Shown here one piece after another: positions 11,348 through 24,439 of a stretch of DNA of 64,000 bases. Numbering within the stretch: position 1 is the first letter of the stretch; every line of letters begins with the position of its first letter. The position numbers and the translations under genes are program-made. The stretch comes from Alisma plantago-aquatica. Lineage: Eukaryota; Streptophyta; Magnoliopsida; Alismatales; Alismataceae. Location: positions 659,166,591-659,230,590 of the forward strand of contig OY856409.1 of assembly GCA_963693085.1 (NCBI GenBank), in the 5' to 3' direction. Below the pieces are notes generated by a model that was given only the letters and a program-made list of their open reading frames with translations, was not told the DNA's origin and did no database searches.

Positions 11348-12646
11348 GGCGTAGGTCGCCAGTGGCCCTCGGGCCTTGGAGACGGGAGGAGACACCTCCA
11401 TGAGCTGCCGCAGTTGGCCGCAGCGCTGGGTTGCGCAAGGAAGAAGATGGCATGGGCGTTGGACAGTTCTGCCCTCCGCGGGTTAAAAGAATGCTTAAAT
11501 TAACCGAGGGTACTTTGGTAATTTGGTTATAAACTCAAAGCGGGTTGTGTTGCACGGGATAGGCGATATGGCGCATCCTGGTTGGTCCAAAAAGGTAACT
11601 TTTGGAAATTTCATAACTAAAGATTGGTAGCTCAGATTAGTACGTATAAAATATGAAAATTGATCAAGAGAACGAGAGGAATCCAATAAAAATGATATTA
11701 AAGATTGATTCCGTTCCTAATTGTAAACGTACAATAAGTTGATGAAAAGTTCATTAAAGTTAAGTTAAAAACCCTCTTTGTGATTAAAGGTTGAATCTAG
11801 TATGCTTAATGGGTTGATTTAAGTATTAATAACCTGTTGAATGATAATGTTAGATTCAAACCTGATCTAGATGTGAAATTACATGATTTCGGGTTTTTAC
11901 CTCATATTAGAATGATTAAGCATTTAGAAACCCTAATTTAGGGTAAAAGAGGATAAGATCATATTTAATTTGAAAAATGTGAAAATATGTTGTTAAATGA
12001 TGGTTTTAAGTTATTTTGAATACAAAAGTCCTTAATTCTGGATGAATACCCTAAATGTAGTAATTAGGGTTTTCTCATGAACAAGAGGTAGAATTATGGC
12101 AAAATGAGTTCATATGTGATTAGACCATAATGAACTTTGAATTGATGATAAATGAGTATAATGATCTTGCCATGGATTAAAAGGGTAAAAATGGTAGTTT
12201 TAATATAAAAGAGGCATATTGGGCTTAATTAATGTTTAAGTGTGCCGTCAATGAAAAATTAGGGTTTGTAAGTAATTAAATAGAAATAGGGTTTAAAATA
12301 GTAAATGAAGTGAAACCCTAATTGCAAAATGTAACCCTAAAATGGATACGGAAACCTTAGGAAGTGATTTCAAGTTGAATAGAAAGAATCTTGATAAAGT
12401 GTGTAGTAAACAAAGTACATGTGTTTTTCAGGATTCTTGATTGTGTGGTTGAACTACTTGCTTGGATGGCTTTCTTGGTTGGAATTGATATTAGTTTGAG
12501 ATATCTACTAAACATGTATGTGGTTATGCCTATGAATAATCGCTTTAGTTTCACGGTGATTTCTGAATGTGTTTATCGGTTACTTGAAAATAACTGGTGG
12601 ATGTCTTTTATTTCATGCAACTATAAAGTGACTATGATTATCACCA

Positions 12647-12648
<2 letters not shown>

Positions 12649-12726
<78 letters not shown>
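12649..12726. repeat. (AT)n microsatellite, ~78 bp
   Basis: An uninterrupted AT dinucleotide run lies in the 5' LTR. The equivalent in the 3' LTR (20468-20507) is about half as long, so it changed length after insertion. It creates artificial Tyr-Ile repeats in translated frames. Confidence 0.97.
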
Positions 12727-12731
<5 letters not shown>

Positions 12732-12782
12732 CTGGCTTAGATCCGAATCCACCTCTGTGGCTTGTAAAGGCTAAAAAGGGGT

Positions 12783-12985
12783 AACCTAGAGTAAGGTCTA
12801 GGTTATCATGGGTTAGAAATTGGGCTACCAAGTGTAGTGCCATGAGACCCTTTAGCATGCCCTGAGTTAAGGAGTGGGCTACTTACAGGTAGTGCCATCT
12901 GACTCAACCCTAGAAAATAGTTCACCTATAGGTGGGGCCATGAGGGGTTTAATGGGGAGCTACTATAAGGAAAGTAGTATCCAGG
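12783..12985. repeat. Inverted-repeat cluster in Tekay-1 LTR
   Basis: Five short inverted repeats follow one another: AACCTAG...CTAGGTT (12783-12804), CTAC...GTAG in two places, the perfect palindrome cacctataggtg (12923-12934), and CTACT...AGTAG. The 3' LTR has the same cluster at 20559-20762. It lies 468-670 bases before the LTR end, within the transcribed leader. Confidence 0.7.
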
Positions 12986-13455
12986 TCCACTGCAAGGACA
13001 ACGCAGAGGATAGGGAATGCATGGATCGCAGAGTTATATTTAAAATGTAAAATTGTTTGTTAAATGGTAATTGGCTACAATACATTGTTATGAATAATTG
13101 CATGATTATTGGTTCCCCCACATACTGGCTTTATACTGACCGACATTTTGTATGTCGGCATTTTAGGTACAAAGCCAAAAGGACAAACAATAAATCATCA
13201 TATTGTGAAATACATGAATTAAAATACAAGGAGGATTAGTTAGAGTAGAATTCATATGTGGATAGAAGTTTAGAGATCCAAGTTTTCAAAAGGTATGCAA
13301 AAATTTATTTTCTCACAGCATTCCAGTTTAGTCTGTTAAAATTTAATAATTGTTCTTGGTTAATTGCCGAACCTTTGATCCAGAAATTATGTGTGTGGCT
13401 TCGACCTCTCGGTCTCCCTTAATTGGGGGTTACCGGAAGGTGGGGTCGTAACATT

Positions 13456-13467
13456 TGGTATCAGAGC
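13456..13467 (+). other. Primer binding site, Tekay-1
   Basis: The bases tggtatcagagc match the initiator tRNA-Met complement exactly and lie two bases after the 5' LTR. Confidence 0.95.
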
Positions 13468-16400
13468 GTAGGTTCGTCACTTAACCATTAATAATTATTA
13501 AATTTTACAAACTCCATAGAACCCAAGGGAGTTATTAGAGGATTATCCGAAAGACGGCAGTGTCTAGAAAAGGATCATGATTGGGGGCTGGCAATCTTTT
13601 CCTCCGCACCGCTGGTTAGAATACGAGGACTCCGGGATCCGTGTGACTGACTGGCCAAAGTCTTAGGGTATGAATCGAAATAAGATACCTTTAGGACTTT
13701 CTCATCTTATTCATCCCTTCTCATCACAAATTCTATTAAAGACCTTAAGGATTAGGGTTTTCTCTCTTCTCCTCACCCTCTTGAGGTATGGGTAAGGTTA
13801 ATAAGGTCTAAGGAATCCTTCACCAAATTAATGAAAAGTATGTAAATAAGATGTCATGGACATAAGCGTAATAGATTAAGCGTAAACTAAAGGATAGATA
13901 CATGCTTAGGTCATATGACATAAGTTGTCATGCCCTCAGAAGAGACATGAGGCTAGACCTTATGGTCAGGAGGATAAATAAAGAGAGTCAGTCTTGGAGA
14001 TAGAGATGCCCATTACAAGTAGAGACCTGGCACATCCTCTGAGGATGATGTTAACCCTAAACCAAGTGAAGGTTAGAGAGAGAGATGACATGATGAGTTA
14101 GACCAGGTGTTTGGATGGACATGCCTTGGATGAAGTATGAGCCAGGAGAGGTTGGAGGACCTAGTACCTTTGGCGACCCAACCCTGGGAAGGGTCATGCA
14201 GGTTAGAGTGAAGGCTAACTCCTTCATTCATGAGGTTAGAGAAGAGCCTATGGAAACCCTATGAGCTTATATGAGTATGGCATAATATGCAGCCAGAATG
14301 TGTCAGTAGTGCAAGCAATAGGTTGAAACCCTGGCCAGGAGAGTATGAGGGAATGGCCTATGAGATAAGCATATAGAGCTACAGATAACCTTGAGAAAAT
14401 ATAAGCTTGAATATAGGCTTCACCCATGTAGAGGTATGCTTGTGAGCTTGATCCTTCATGGAGAGAGGACCTCTAGTAGTAAGGCTGGATGTGGAGTTAG
14501 CTCTAGAGAGAGAAAGCAAGACTCAAGCAAGAAGGTTGGAAGCCTAGATTCAGGGATATGAGGAAAAGTGGGAGTTGAGGATGATGTGACCTAAGTGGAT
14601 GATAATGGTTGCCTCATGCTTGATCCCTGGAGGCTGATGATGTCTTGGTTGCCATGAGAGGAACCAAACCCTAGAGAGAGGATGAGTCTGATGGTACCTC
14701 TGTTCCTATGGTATAGGTGTTTACCTCCTGAGATAGGGAGAAGAGCTCCTTAGACCTGGAGAGGTTTAGTAGCAGGTTGTGAGGCCTTGTACCTTGTTGG
14801 TTGTCCTTGAGGAGGGCTCCACTCTGAAGTGTTGCTCGAGTAGAAGGATGATAGGAAGTGCATGTCATGCCTTATACATGCCGAATTCATGGTTAAGAGA
14901 TTGAACATGCCGTAGGACACCTAAAAGTGAACCTAGGGTTCCTAGGCCTAAGAGGGGAAGTGATGTACCTAATGCTCATGACGAGAGTTAAGTTGCTATA
15001 GTTTCGAGCATGGTACTCCTCATGTATAGAGGAAAAGGGAAACCCCCCTTAAGTTTAAAGGTATGTTTGATGAACCCCTCATAGCTAAGTTGATGACATG
15101 GGAAGGAATGATCTTGATCCAATATGGATGATGAGAACAAGTATGACCTAACATGGTTTAGTAGGTGGTCTACTTGTGCCTTGCATAGCTTACTAGGGTT
15201 AAGCATGCTAGACCCAAGGACATTTGTGGCCTTGTTATCGAGGTGAAGTTTTCCTCCCATCCTGGGAGAGGGACCCTTTAGTAGGGTGTATACCTATTTT
15301 GTTGGTTCAAGTTAACCTAAAGAGGTCTCATAGGATCTTGAGAAGCTAAGTGAAAGGTACATGGTATGAGAATGAACCTATAGACCCATAGATAACCATC
15401 TCTAAGTGCATGTGGATGTGTTACCATGACAGTAATCAGTATAGGGGCCTGGCCAAGGTAGGTAGGTCTCCATGACCCCTATGAAAGGATGAAAGTCTGC
15501 CCTTGAATGTAGAGAGAGAGATTATGGAGGCTTCGGTAAGGTTCTAAGTTGAATATGTACTATAAGAGAATTCTAAGTCTATCCTAGGGTCAGGTAGGGA
15601 TAAGACAGATGGAAGTAGGAGCTGCCTAATTCCCTAGTTGCACATAACCATAGGGTCGGGAGGTAGCAACTATCATTGTTTGAGGGCCATGGGTTAGGAG
15701 ATTGATCACCTTCATGAACTCATGGGACCCAAAGGGCAGATGAGTAGGGCACTCTATGGATGCATAAGGGAAGAAGGATGACCCCAAAAGTGTCAGCACC
15801 CTATAGATCTAGAGGTGATGACCAAGGAATATGTGTGGACCCAAGTAGGTTCGAAACTAGTTTTCCATGGAGGTAACTTTGATATCAAGATGATTGTTAT
15901 ATAGAGGCATAAACGACACGTTTCAACTTAGATTTAAAGGTGTACTGGAAAGGTGGGGTGTACCATCTTTACTCTTAGAACATGAAGAACTCTGTATTTG
16001 GACTGCAACCAAATGCTTATTTCCTCTTGTTATGGGAGTGAGAGATAGGACAATACACATGTCATACACCAAGGATAAAGATGATGTGGGTTGGAACGTT
16101 GCCACGTGATATGGGGATAGAAATGATAACATACCCTGGTAAAGCAAATGATACATGGATGGTTTACAACCACTAAGAGGAATGAGGTAGTCACCTTATG
16201 AGGATGTTTTTATCATGAGATATGACTCATACAAGGTTGAGTTGGATCACCAAAAAGATGAGCTCAAAGTGTTTTAAATGAATATAGACTTAGAGTTCGA
16301 GATGATAAGTGAAATACATGGAAGTGTATATCTTCAATGTTACCTAATACCTAAGGATGTGAAGTGGTAATGGATGCTCTGGTTGAGATGTATCTGACTA

Positions 16401-17855
16401 GTTTGGCTAGAAGCTAGAAGTGGTTGTTAAGCTAACCCTAAGTTTGGAAAGGAGATATGTTTGGCTAATACTCAGATGTGATGAGATCTGTTGAACAAGT
16501 TAATGGTTGTTTGGTTAGCCAGCCTAGGCCTTGATGCAATGAAAGGATGGTTGTAGAACCTCAAATGCACTCTTTGGATAGGGAGGTGATGAAACCCTGA
16601 TGAGAGTGGTTTAGGGTTTCTGAGGTATTGATCTTAAGGAATCATGACATACATGAAATCATGATTTTAAGATCACCATACACCATGGTACTACCAAGAT
16701 AATAAGTGAAAATAGTACTTTAGATGCCTAAGATAAAGTTGCATGTGGTATATGGCCATGCAAGCTAAGGGAGAAGGACAAACAACAATTACCCAGTTCA
16801 TTGATATAAAGGATAAAGAGTCCCTAAAAGAGAAAGGGAGTTCATCACTATGGATGTTGTAAGTCTCCCTAGGACCAAGGAAGGTTGAGATGCAATATGG
16901 GTTATGGTAGATCACCTTACCTAGATGACATGAGAAAGAAAGAGTACTGTCAAGGGACAGATCGAGTTGAACCACATATGAGAGAGATGGTTCAACTACA
17001 CCAAGAGGTGAGTTCAAAAGTTCTTGAGTATAACCTAAAGGTTCACTTCCGTGAGGTGGAAGTAGAAACATGAAGAACTATATGTCAGTATAGTTTATCA
17101 CCTCTAACTAACCAATGGTTAGTTTGATCCAGACTAAAGGGTCTGATGAGAGCATGTGTGCTCATTCAAGGTGATATCTAGAGATAGTTCTTGTCCTATG
17201 AAAGATGTGATGATAACCACCATAGCCAGTGTTGGGATTGAAAGAAGCTTTGTAAGGGAGGTTGTGTCGGTCACCACTTTAGTAAGGTGATGTTGGTGAA
17301 AGGACCACGTGATGGTTAGAAAAGGACCACAGTGTGTGTAGATGAAGTTGCTTTGATCGTGCAATGGCTGAAAGGAGCCTAGAGATGACGGGAGTCGTGA
17401 ACGGATGCAAAGTAGACTGACACACAGTTCACTGTGGGAGAATATGTGACATGAAAATCTGACCCCTCTAAGTTACAGCTAAGAGAGAGCTAAGTCCCTG
17501 ATGCGTGGGTTCTTTTGAGATGGATTGGTGGAGAAGGTTAAGTTTGATCTTACCCCTAAGGATAAAGTAATGTGTGATGAGTTCCATGTGTCCAATTGAG
17601 AGAACTATGTGAGGTACCCAGACCATGTGTTGAACAATGAACCTAGTGAGCCCCAAGGGAGGCTGAAATGGCCTAAGTCACCTGTGCAGTTTATAGACGC
17701 TAGGATGAAAATACTCAGAGAAAAGAATATGTGATGATAAAGGTTCTTTGGTAGCACCATGAGTACGGTAAAGCCACATAGGGGGCAATGATGGACATGG
17801 AAAAGTCTTATCCTGAATTGTTTCTTGATAAGAATTTTGAGGACAAAATTCCTAT
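13468..17855 (+). pseudogene. Decayed gag-pol of Tekay-1
   Basis: Coding sense is plus, but no open frame exceeds a few dozen codons. At 16361-16430 the remnant MDALVEMYLTSLA matches the end of RNase H in chromoviruses (usually ...VVADALSR...). Near the end, about 17575-17850, frames read EFHVSN, then a PDHV...EPSEPQGRL stretch and a KVLW...MDMEKSYPELF stretch. These are the integrase C-terminal tail and chromodomain. The upstream part (13.5-16.3 kb) should hold gag, protease and RT but is too mutated for me to mark them. It contains many ATG- and GAGAGA-rich stretches and no full catalytic motif. Confidence 0.75.
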
Positions 17856-17868
17856 AAGAGGGGAAGCA
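17856..17868 (+). other. Polypurine tract, Tekay-1
   Basis: The bases aagaggggaagca directly precede the 3' LTR, after the ttttgaggacaaaattcc context typical of chromovirus internal ends. Confidence 0.92.
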
Positions 17869-20464
17869 TGTTACAACCCTAACTTTTAGGTTCAATTGGT
17901 GAGAAATGTAATTTCTCATATTAAAGATAATTGAACAAATAATGATATAATTTGTTTTGAATAAATGGATTTCATTTACAATAGCCTTGATGATTGTTTT
18001 GTGGGCTTTATTGGCTATTGGGCCCAATAACAAGGAAATGAAGAAAGGAAATTCAATTATTAAAATAGTAAATGAATAATTGAGTTTTTGAGAAAAGAAT
18101 GATGTGGAAACCTCTAGAAGGCAAAAGAATGTAATCCAAAGTTGGATTTCATGCCTCTTGGGTTCCAAGGAGTCCAAAATTGCAAAGAAAAGAAAAGATG
18201 AATTAAGTATTTCTTTATTAAGAAAGAAATTGGAAACAATGGTAAAATGTGGAAAACAAGTGAAAAGAAGTATAATTGGGTTATCCTTGGTGGAATTTCG
18301 TATCCTAAGAATTCCTAACATTAAAAGGAACAATAAATGAGGAAAATAAAAGAGAAATTCTCAAAAAGAGATATTTTAATGAGAAATAAACAAGATAATG
18401 AGAAATAATGCATATAGATGCATCTAGAAGGATAATAAGTATCCTCGAAAAGGAATTTCAAAATAATAGAGTGTCTTGGGATTTAAGGAGTCCCAATAAA
18501 AAGGAAAGAAAGAGAAAATACCAAAATTGCAAAATAAAAGGATAATGTGATACATTATTAATGAATTTTGTGATATTAATAAAAAGGAAGTATTTTCTAT
18601 TAAATGAAAATAGAATTTCATGCGATTAGAATAAAGGGCGAGTACTAAGAAGATAAAAGAAGGGATTTTCTAAATTCTAATATCTCAAAGATAAAGAATA
18701 TCAAAGGAATATTAAGGCGATAAGCAAGAGTGAGAAGATTTCTTATTCATGAAGGAATATACTTTCCTAGTAGGAGAGAGACTTAGATCTCATGGATAGC
18801 CGACCTAGGGCTTTGTTTTCCACCCCTATATAAAGGGGTAGAGCCCAGGATCGAGTTCATGAGGATCCCACGTATCATTCTCTTCTTTCTCCGTCCTCCT
18901 TCTTCTTCTTCTTTCCCCAAACCCTAATCATGAAGGTATAGTAACCCTGGAGCGAACGGAGGGCCATGAAGAGGTCAGAAAGTTGGCTTGATGATCCCAC
19001 CACATCCGAGGTTGATCGAACGTCCTCCCTGGACTCTCGCTTAAGTAGCTACATCGGCTGGAGGGTTGCATCACGGCTGCAGGTGGCAGACCTGACTAGC
19101 CCGATACCTGGTGCTATGGTCACTCCTTGGGAACTCCACAACCACGAAAAAGGGCGACGGAGGCAGGGTGCAAGTCGCCAGTGGCCCTCGGGCCTTGGGG
19201 ACGGGAGGAGACACCTCCACGAGACGTCGTAGTTGGCCGCAACACTGGGTCGTGCAAGGAAGAAGATGACATGGGCGTTGGACGGTTCTGCCCTCCACGG
19301 GCTAAAAGAATGCTTAACTTAACCGAAGGTACTTTGGTAATTCAGTTATAAACTCAAAGCGGTCCGTGTTGCATGGGATAGGCGACGTGGTGCATCCTGG
19401 TTGGTCCAAAAAGGTAACTTTTGTAAATTTCATAACTAAAGATTGGTAGCTCGGATTAGTACGTATAAAATATGAAAATTGATCAAGAGAATGATAGGAA
19501 TCCAATAAAAATGATATTAAAGATTGATTCCGTTCCTAATTATAAAAGTAAAATAAGTTGATGAAAAGTGCATTAAAGTTAAGTTAAAAACCCTATTTGT
19601 GATTAAAGGTTGAATCTAGTATGCTTAATGGGTTAATTTAAGTATTAATAACCTATTGAATTATAATGTTAGATTCAAACCTAATCTAGATGTGAAATTA
19701 CATGATATAAGGTTTTTACCTCATATGAGAATGATTAAGCATTTAGAAACCCTAATTTAGGGTAAAAGAGGATAATATCATATTTAATTTGAAAAATGTG
19801 AAAATATGTTGTTAAATGATGGTTCTAAGTTTTTTGAATACAAAAGTCCTTAATTCTGGATGAATACCCTAAATGTAGTAATTATGGTTTTCTCATGAAT
19901 AAGAGGTAGAATTATGGCAAAATGAGTTCATATGTGATTAGACCATAATGAACTTTGAATTGATGACAAATGAGTATAATGATCTTGCCATGGATTATAA
20001 GGGTAAAAATGGCAGTTTTAATATAAAAGAGGCATAATGGGCTTAATTAATGTTTAAGTATTCCTTTAATCCGAAATTAGGGTTTGTAAGTAATTAACTA
20101 GAAATAGGGTTTAAAATAGTAAATGAAGTGAAACCCTAATTGCAAAACAAAACCCTAAAATGGATACGGAAACCTTAGGAAGCAATTTCAAGTTGAATAG
20201 AAAGAATCTTGATAAAGTGTGTAGTAAATAGAGTACATGTGTTTTTCAGGATTCTTGATTGTGTGGTTGAACTACTTGCTTGGATGGATTTCTTGGTTGG
20301 AATTGATATTAGTTTGAGATATCTACTGAACAGGTATGTGGTTATGCCTTTGAATAATCACTTTAGTTTCACATTGATTTCCGAACATGTTTATCAGTTA
20401 CTTGAAAATAACTGTTGGATGCCTTTTATTTCATGCAACTATAACATGACTATGATTATCACCA

Positions 20465-20507
<43 letters not shown>

Positions 20508-21229
20508 CCGGCTTAGATCTGAATCCACCTCTGTGGCTTGTAAAGGCTAAAAAGGGGTAACCTAGAGTAAGGTCTAGGTTATAGTGGGTTATAAATTGGG
20601 ATACCAAGTGTAGTGCCATGAGACCCTTGAGCATGCCATGAGTTAAGGAGTGGGCTACTTACGGGTAGTTCCATGTGACTCAACCTTAGAAACTGGTTCA
20701 CCTATAGGTGGGACCATGAGGGGTTTAATGGGGAGATACTATAAGGAAAGTAGTATCCAGGTCCACTGTAGGGACAATGTAGAGGATAGGGAATGCATGG
20801 ATTGCACAGTTATATTTAAAATGTAAAATTGTTTGTTAAATGGTAATTGGCTGCAATACATTGTTATGAATAATTGCATGATTATTGGTTCCCCCACATA
20901 CCAGCTTTATGCTGACCGACGTTTTGTTTGTTGGTGTTTTAGGTACAAAGCCAAAAGGACAAACAGTAAATCATCATATTGTGAAATACATGAATTAAAA
21001 TACAAGGAGGATTAGTTAGAGTAGAATTCAAATGTGGATCGAAGTTTAGAGATCCAAGTTTTCAAAAGGTATGTAAAAGTTTATTTTCTCACAACATTCT
21101 AGTTTAGTCTATTAAAATTTAATAATTGTTCTTTGTTAATAGTCGAACCTTTGATCCAAAAATTATGTGTGCGGCTTTGACCTCTCGGTCTCCCTTAATT
21201 GGGGGTTACCGGAAGGTGGTATCGTAACA
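17869..21229 (+). repeat. 3' LTR of Tekay-1
   Basis: This 3361-bp partner of 10024-13453 has the TATA box at 18827-18834, leader ORF at 18966-19232, (AT)n at 20468-20507 and inverted-repeat cluster at 20559-20762. A minus-strand open frame of 242 codons crossing its start (17605-18333) is a by-product of the purine-rich plus strand. Confidence 0.95.
20468..20507. repeat. (AT)n microsatellite, ~40 bp
   Basis: This is the shorter partner of the run in the 5' LTR. Confidence 0.95.
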
Positions 21230-23667
21230 CCAATTGTGGTTTCAAATCATATCATTACCCTTCATTAGGGTTAAGGTTTCCCTGATTAGGGTTTTCAAGT
21301 ATGTTCATTAATAATCACAACCCTAAATCAGACTCCACACATATTAGGAGTATCAATGTATACTCATTAAATGAGTATTAAACAATAATAAGTTTCTCTT
21401 TCATCCTCACTAGGATATTGATTACATCATACTCCATTAGTTTGGATCAATCCTTCTCTCTAGGTAGATTGGCCCATACTTTATCAAAATGCATTAAACT
21501 CTTTATGTCACATACTACATGTATCCCTCAATCAAGTGTATTAGATTGAGGTTCTTTCTCTATATCGGATATAGAGGTGTATCCTCATAACTATTTCGTG
21601 CATCTATATCAGATTACTCAACGTTTAGGGTTTGCATATCGGGTTTGGCCCTTATGCTCATATCACATCACAACCTTCATAATATCATCCTACCCTTCAT
21701 CATGTGATGAGTAATAGGTTGGACTACTGATTAATCACAACTAGCTCTAGTGTACAAACACATAGGGGTGTGGGGTTCCAATGCATATTAGATTTCACAA
21801 CACCATGTTGAGTTTCAACATCATATCGGGTTAGGGTACATACTCAACATCATATCGGGAATAAGGTGTGTGCTTGACCCCATATCATGCACAAGGTGTG
21901 TGTGTATGTGTCACTCATATCGTCCATGAGGTGTAAATTCATCACTATATCATGGTAGTGGTGTATTCATATCATCATACCGGGTTACTCATCATCTAAT
22001 ATTTTTCATATCGAGTTTGAGTATATACTTGACTCCATGTTGTGCATGAGGTGTATACTTGACCGTATATCGTGCACATGGTGTATTCTTGACACCATAT
22101 CATGCACGAGGTATCTACTTCAACATCATATCATGTATGGGGGTATGCTTCCTCATTGTATCATGTTAGTGATATGTTCACTTCACCATATCATGTTAGA
22201 GGTGATTCAACCCAATATCGGGTTGAACCATGATGATGTCATCATCATCATCCTACAAACTCTTGTTCTAACTATTCTTGTTCATGGAAAATAGTCCTAG
22301 GTCACTAATAGAACTAATAGATTCATCAATTATACAAGAAAATTTGAATTGAAAGTAAATCATCAACTATGGCAATATTGATGGAAAATAATAACATAAT
22401 TGAGTTCAAGTTATATAACCCACCTCAAGAGCAACTTCAAAGCTCCAAGATCCATATCTTCTAATTCCCAAGGTTTAACATGAGATTATCAAAGGTCCAA
22501 GACTTGATCTCCTTACAACTATGCACGATACCCCACCACTTATGGCTGATATCCCTCTCTTATGGCCGATATCCTTCACTTAGCCAAAATCACTTTGCTA
22601 TGGGTGATATCGCTTTTCGATGGCCGATACCAGGGCCCTATGCGTGATACTCCTTCACCTATGCATGATAACAAGACTCTATATAAGATATCTAAGAGCA
22701 AGGGGGTGGTAAGATTCGAAACATTCCACTAATAGGTGAAAGGAAGGGTATATATACTTGAGGTTCATGAAAAAGTATGTATATGATGTGTCATCATTTT
22801 AAGCTACTAGGTTGCACGTGTCCATGCATGGTTGACACTTTTACTTAAATGAACTCATATTTATATTGACATGCAAAACTATTGAGGATGATCTAGAGAT
22901 TATATTTTGGCCATCACTTATCTTGTTGGACAAGATATCTCATCTTTATTTCACAAATTATGCAAACTGATAAAACTTTTTGCAAGGAGCATCTAACTCG
23001 TCATGGATCACCTCCTTGAGGTTATTTTCCCATCATGGCCTTTTATAAGAGTTCACAAACTGATATGAGACTCCCCCTATGGATCCTTGGCCGATAGGCA
23101 CTCTCATATGGACTCTAAAACTCAACACAACTCAAGTTAGGGTTTCACATTCAACCCTTTCTTGATCTTTTCATCACCAAGAATACCATCATTCAAATAT
23201 GATTCAAACATGGTGCATACTTATTTATCTCTCCTCTATATGATACTAGGATGGATTAGGGACACTCTAGATGTGGTAATTATCAAACCTACATTTTGGG
23301 TAAATTACAACTTGTACCAAAATTGATACACAAGGCACTAGCATTATTCAAACAAGTTCAAACTTGGAATTTAGGCTTTCCACAAGCCACCAACTTGCAT
23401 CACTCTCTCTCGTATAATGCTAAAACACATGTGGTAGGTATAACATGTACATATTGCAATATAACCCCTCATCTTGGGTAAATTGCATTTTGGTCTAAAA
23501 TAAGAGAACATTGTTCAAACATTATTCAAACAGGACCAAACTTGAAACATAAGTTTTTCACCTGAAATCAAAACACTTTTAGAGGATTATATTAAAGTTC
23601 TAAGAAATTTATTTAGGCTAAACAAATAGGGTTGTCCCTAAACCCAGGTCAGGGATGTTACAATAGG

Positions 23668-24439
23668 TGTTATATACACCTCAATGGACTTTAATCATGA
23701 CATTCATTTGTTTAATGATGAATCACAAGAACATATATGGTTGATTGGAGTGCCATTTTGGAAGTTTCATATTGTTCTTTGAGAGGTGATCACATTGTGT
23801 GGGTCCTTTTTTGAGTGAGCATTGATGCTTAGGGACTCAGTACAAAAGCTTGGGTTCCATGAGTAACAAATGGGGTTTGCCTAGTGAAGGGTTTCCCAAC
23901 TTGTCACTCTCTGGTTTGTCCATATGAATTGGTCCCACCTCATTTTAAATGGTGAGGGGTAGGTAGCTATAAGATATCTCAATGTCTACTCCATTCCACA
24001 TGTACTTCTAGTGTCTAGATTGTCCCAAGAACATGTCACTTTTAGCATAGTGGTTGTGTGACTCTCACCCTTGTATAGGTGTCATGATTTCTCGACCTTG
24101 TAGATCAACATTAATTTACCTCTAGGGACTCATAGCTAATATATTTCATGATATTTTTATGATTTCATTGTGGGGTTTTACCTTGTCCAGGCCACAACCA
24201 TGATCCTATTTTTGTATCTAAATTAAGATTGTCTTTGTAAAGTTTATTTGGGTTTACGAGCCATTGTGGCCTCAAGATAACAACCGTTTTCTTCTTGTCA
24301 TCGAACCTATGATTCTAGTTTTGAGCTCATTACTTTAGGAACATGCGATACATGTTGAGGAATTTACTTAGATTTTAGGTGCATTTAAAGGGTAAAATCC
24401 CATCCTATACATGTATCTTTATCATAGGCTTGGTGTCAA
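23668..24439 (-). other. Sequence downstream of the Tat-like pol
   Basis: On the minus strand this follows the end of the Tat-like integrase. No open frame or motif is recognised. It is probably the element's 3' untranslated region or a fragment of its LTR. Confidence 0.35.

Larger units (their letters stand above)
10024..13453 (+). repeat. 5' LTR of Tekay-1
   Basis: This is a 3430-bp LTR. The first ~950 bases (U3) are very purine-rich on the plus strand. A TATA box at 11014 is followed by a GC-rich block (about 11130-11500) with a short open frame, then AT-rich sequence, an (AT)n run, an inverted-repeat cluster, and a U5 end shared with the element at 24966-46354. Confidence 0.95.
10024..21229 (+). 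mobile_element. Tekay-like chromovirus (Tekay-1), 11.2 kb
   Basis: The element has LTRs at 10024-13453 and 17869-21229, both tgttacaacc...gtaaca. It is flanked by a perfect 5-bp target duplication CCAAT (10019-10023, 21230-21234). A tRNA-Met primer binding site follows the 5' LTR and a polypurine tract precedes the 3' LTR. The 4.4-kb interior holds a heavily decayed gag-pol whose end still shows the integrase C-terminus and chromodomain. The order and the long LTRs fit the Tekay/Del lineage. In the first ~165 aligned bases of the LTRs I count nine differences, so the insertion is not recent. Confidence 0.95.
28..23662 (-). mobile_element. Gag-only Tekay-like Ty3/gypsy element with giant LTRs
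   Basis: The element reads on the minus strand. Two long repeats (28-4876 and 8053-23662) flank a 3.2-kb internal region. Each begins with TG and ends with CA on the plus strand, and the flanks carry a 4-of-5 matching target duplication. A primer binding site resembling initiator tRNA-Met complement (TGGTATCATAGC) lies next to the right LTR, which is therefore the 5' LTR. The internal region keeps a broken gag and a possible chromodomain scrap but no recognisable protease, RT, RNase H or integrase. Without the Tekay and Cassandra insertions the element was about 11.6 kb. It would need enzymes from another element to move. The gag type and LTR style suggest a chromovirus of the Tekay/Del group. 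Confidence 0.85.
8053..23662 (-). repeat. 5' LTR of gag-only element (copy B), split by a Tekay element
   Basis: The two halves are 8053-10023 and 21235-23662. Joined, they give 4399 bp homologous to 28-4876. Copy A shows the uninterrupted sequence accaattgtggtttc at about 2310, which proves the empty site. This copy keeps the ~709-bp stretch deleted from copy A and has no Cassandra. Confidence 0.93.

Noticed and set aside
12391..12774. Frame ending in Tyr-Ile repeats
   Set aside because: The repeats are translation of an (AT)n microsatellite.
17605..18333. 242-codon minus-strand membrane-like protein (also 10015-10711)
   Set aside because: Hydrophobic residues follow from reading the complement of a purine-rich U3. 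It crosses the internal/LTR boundary and is not kept as one frame in both LTRs.
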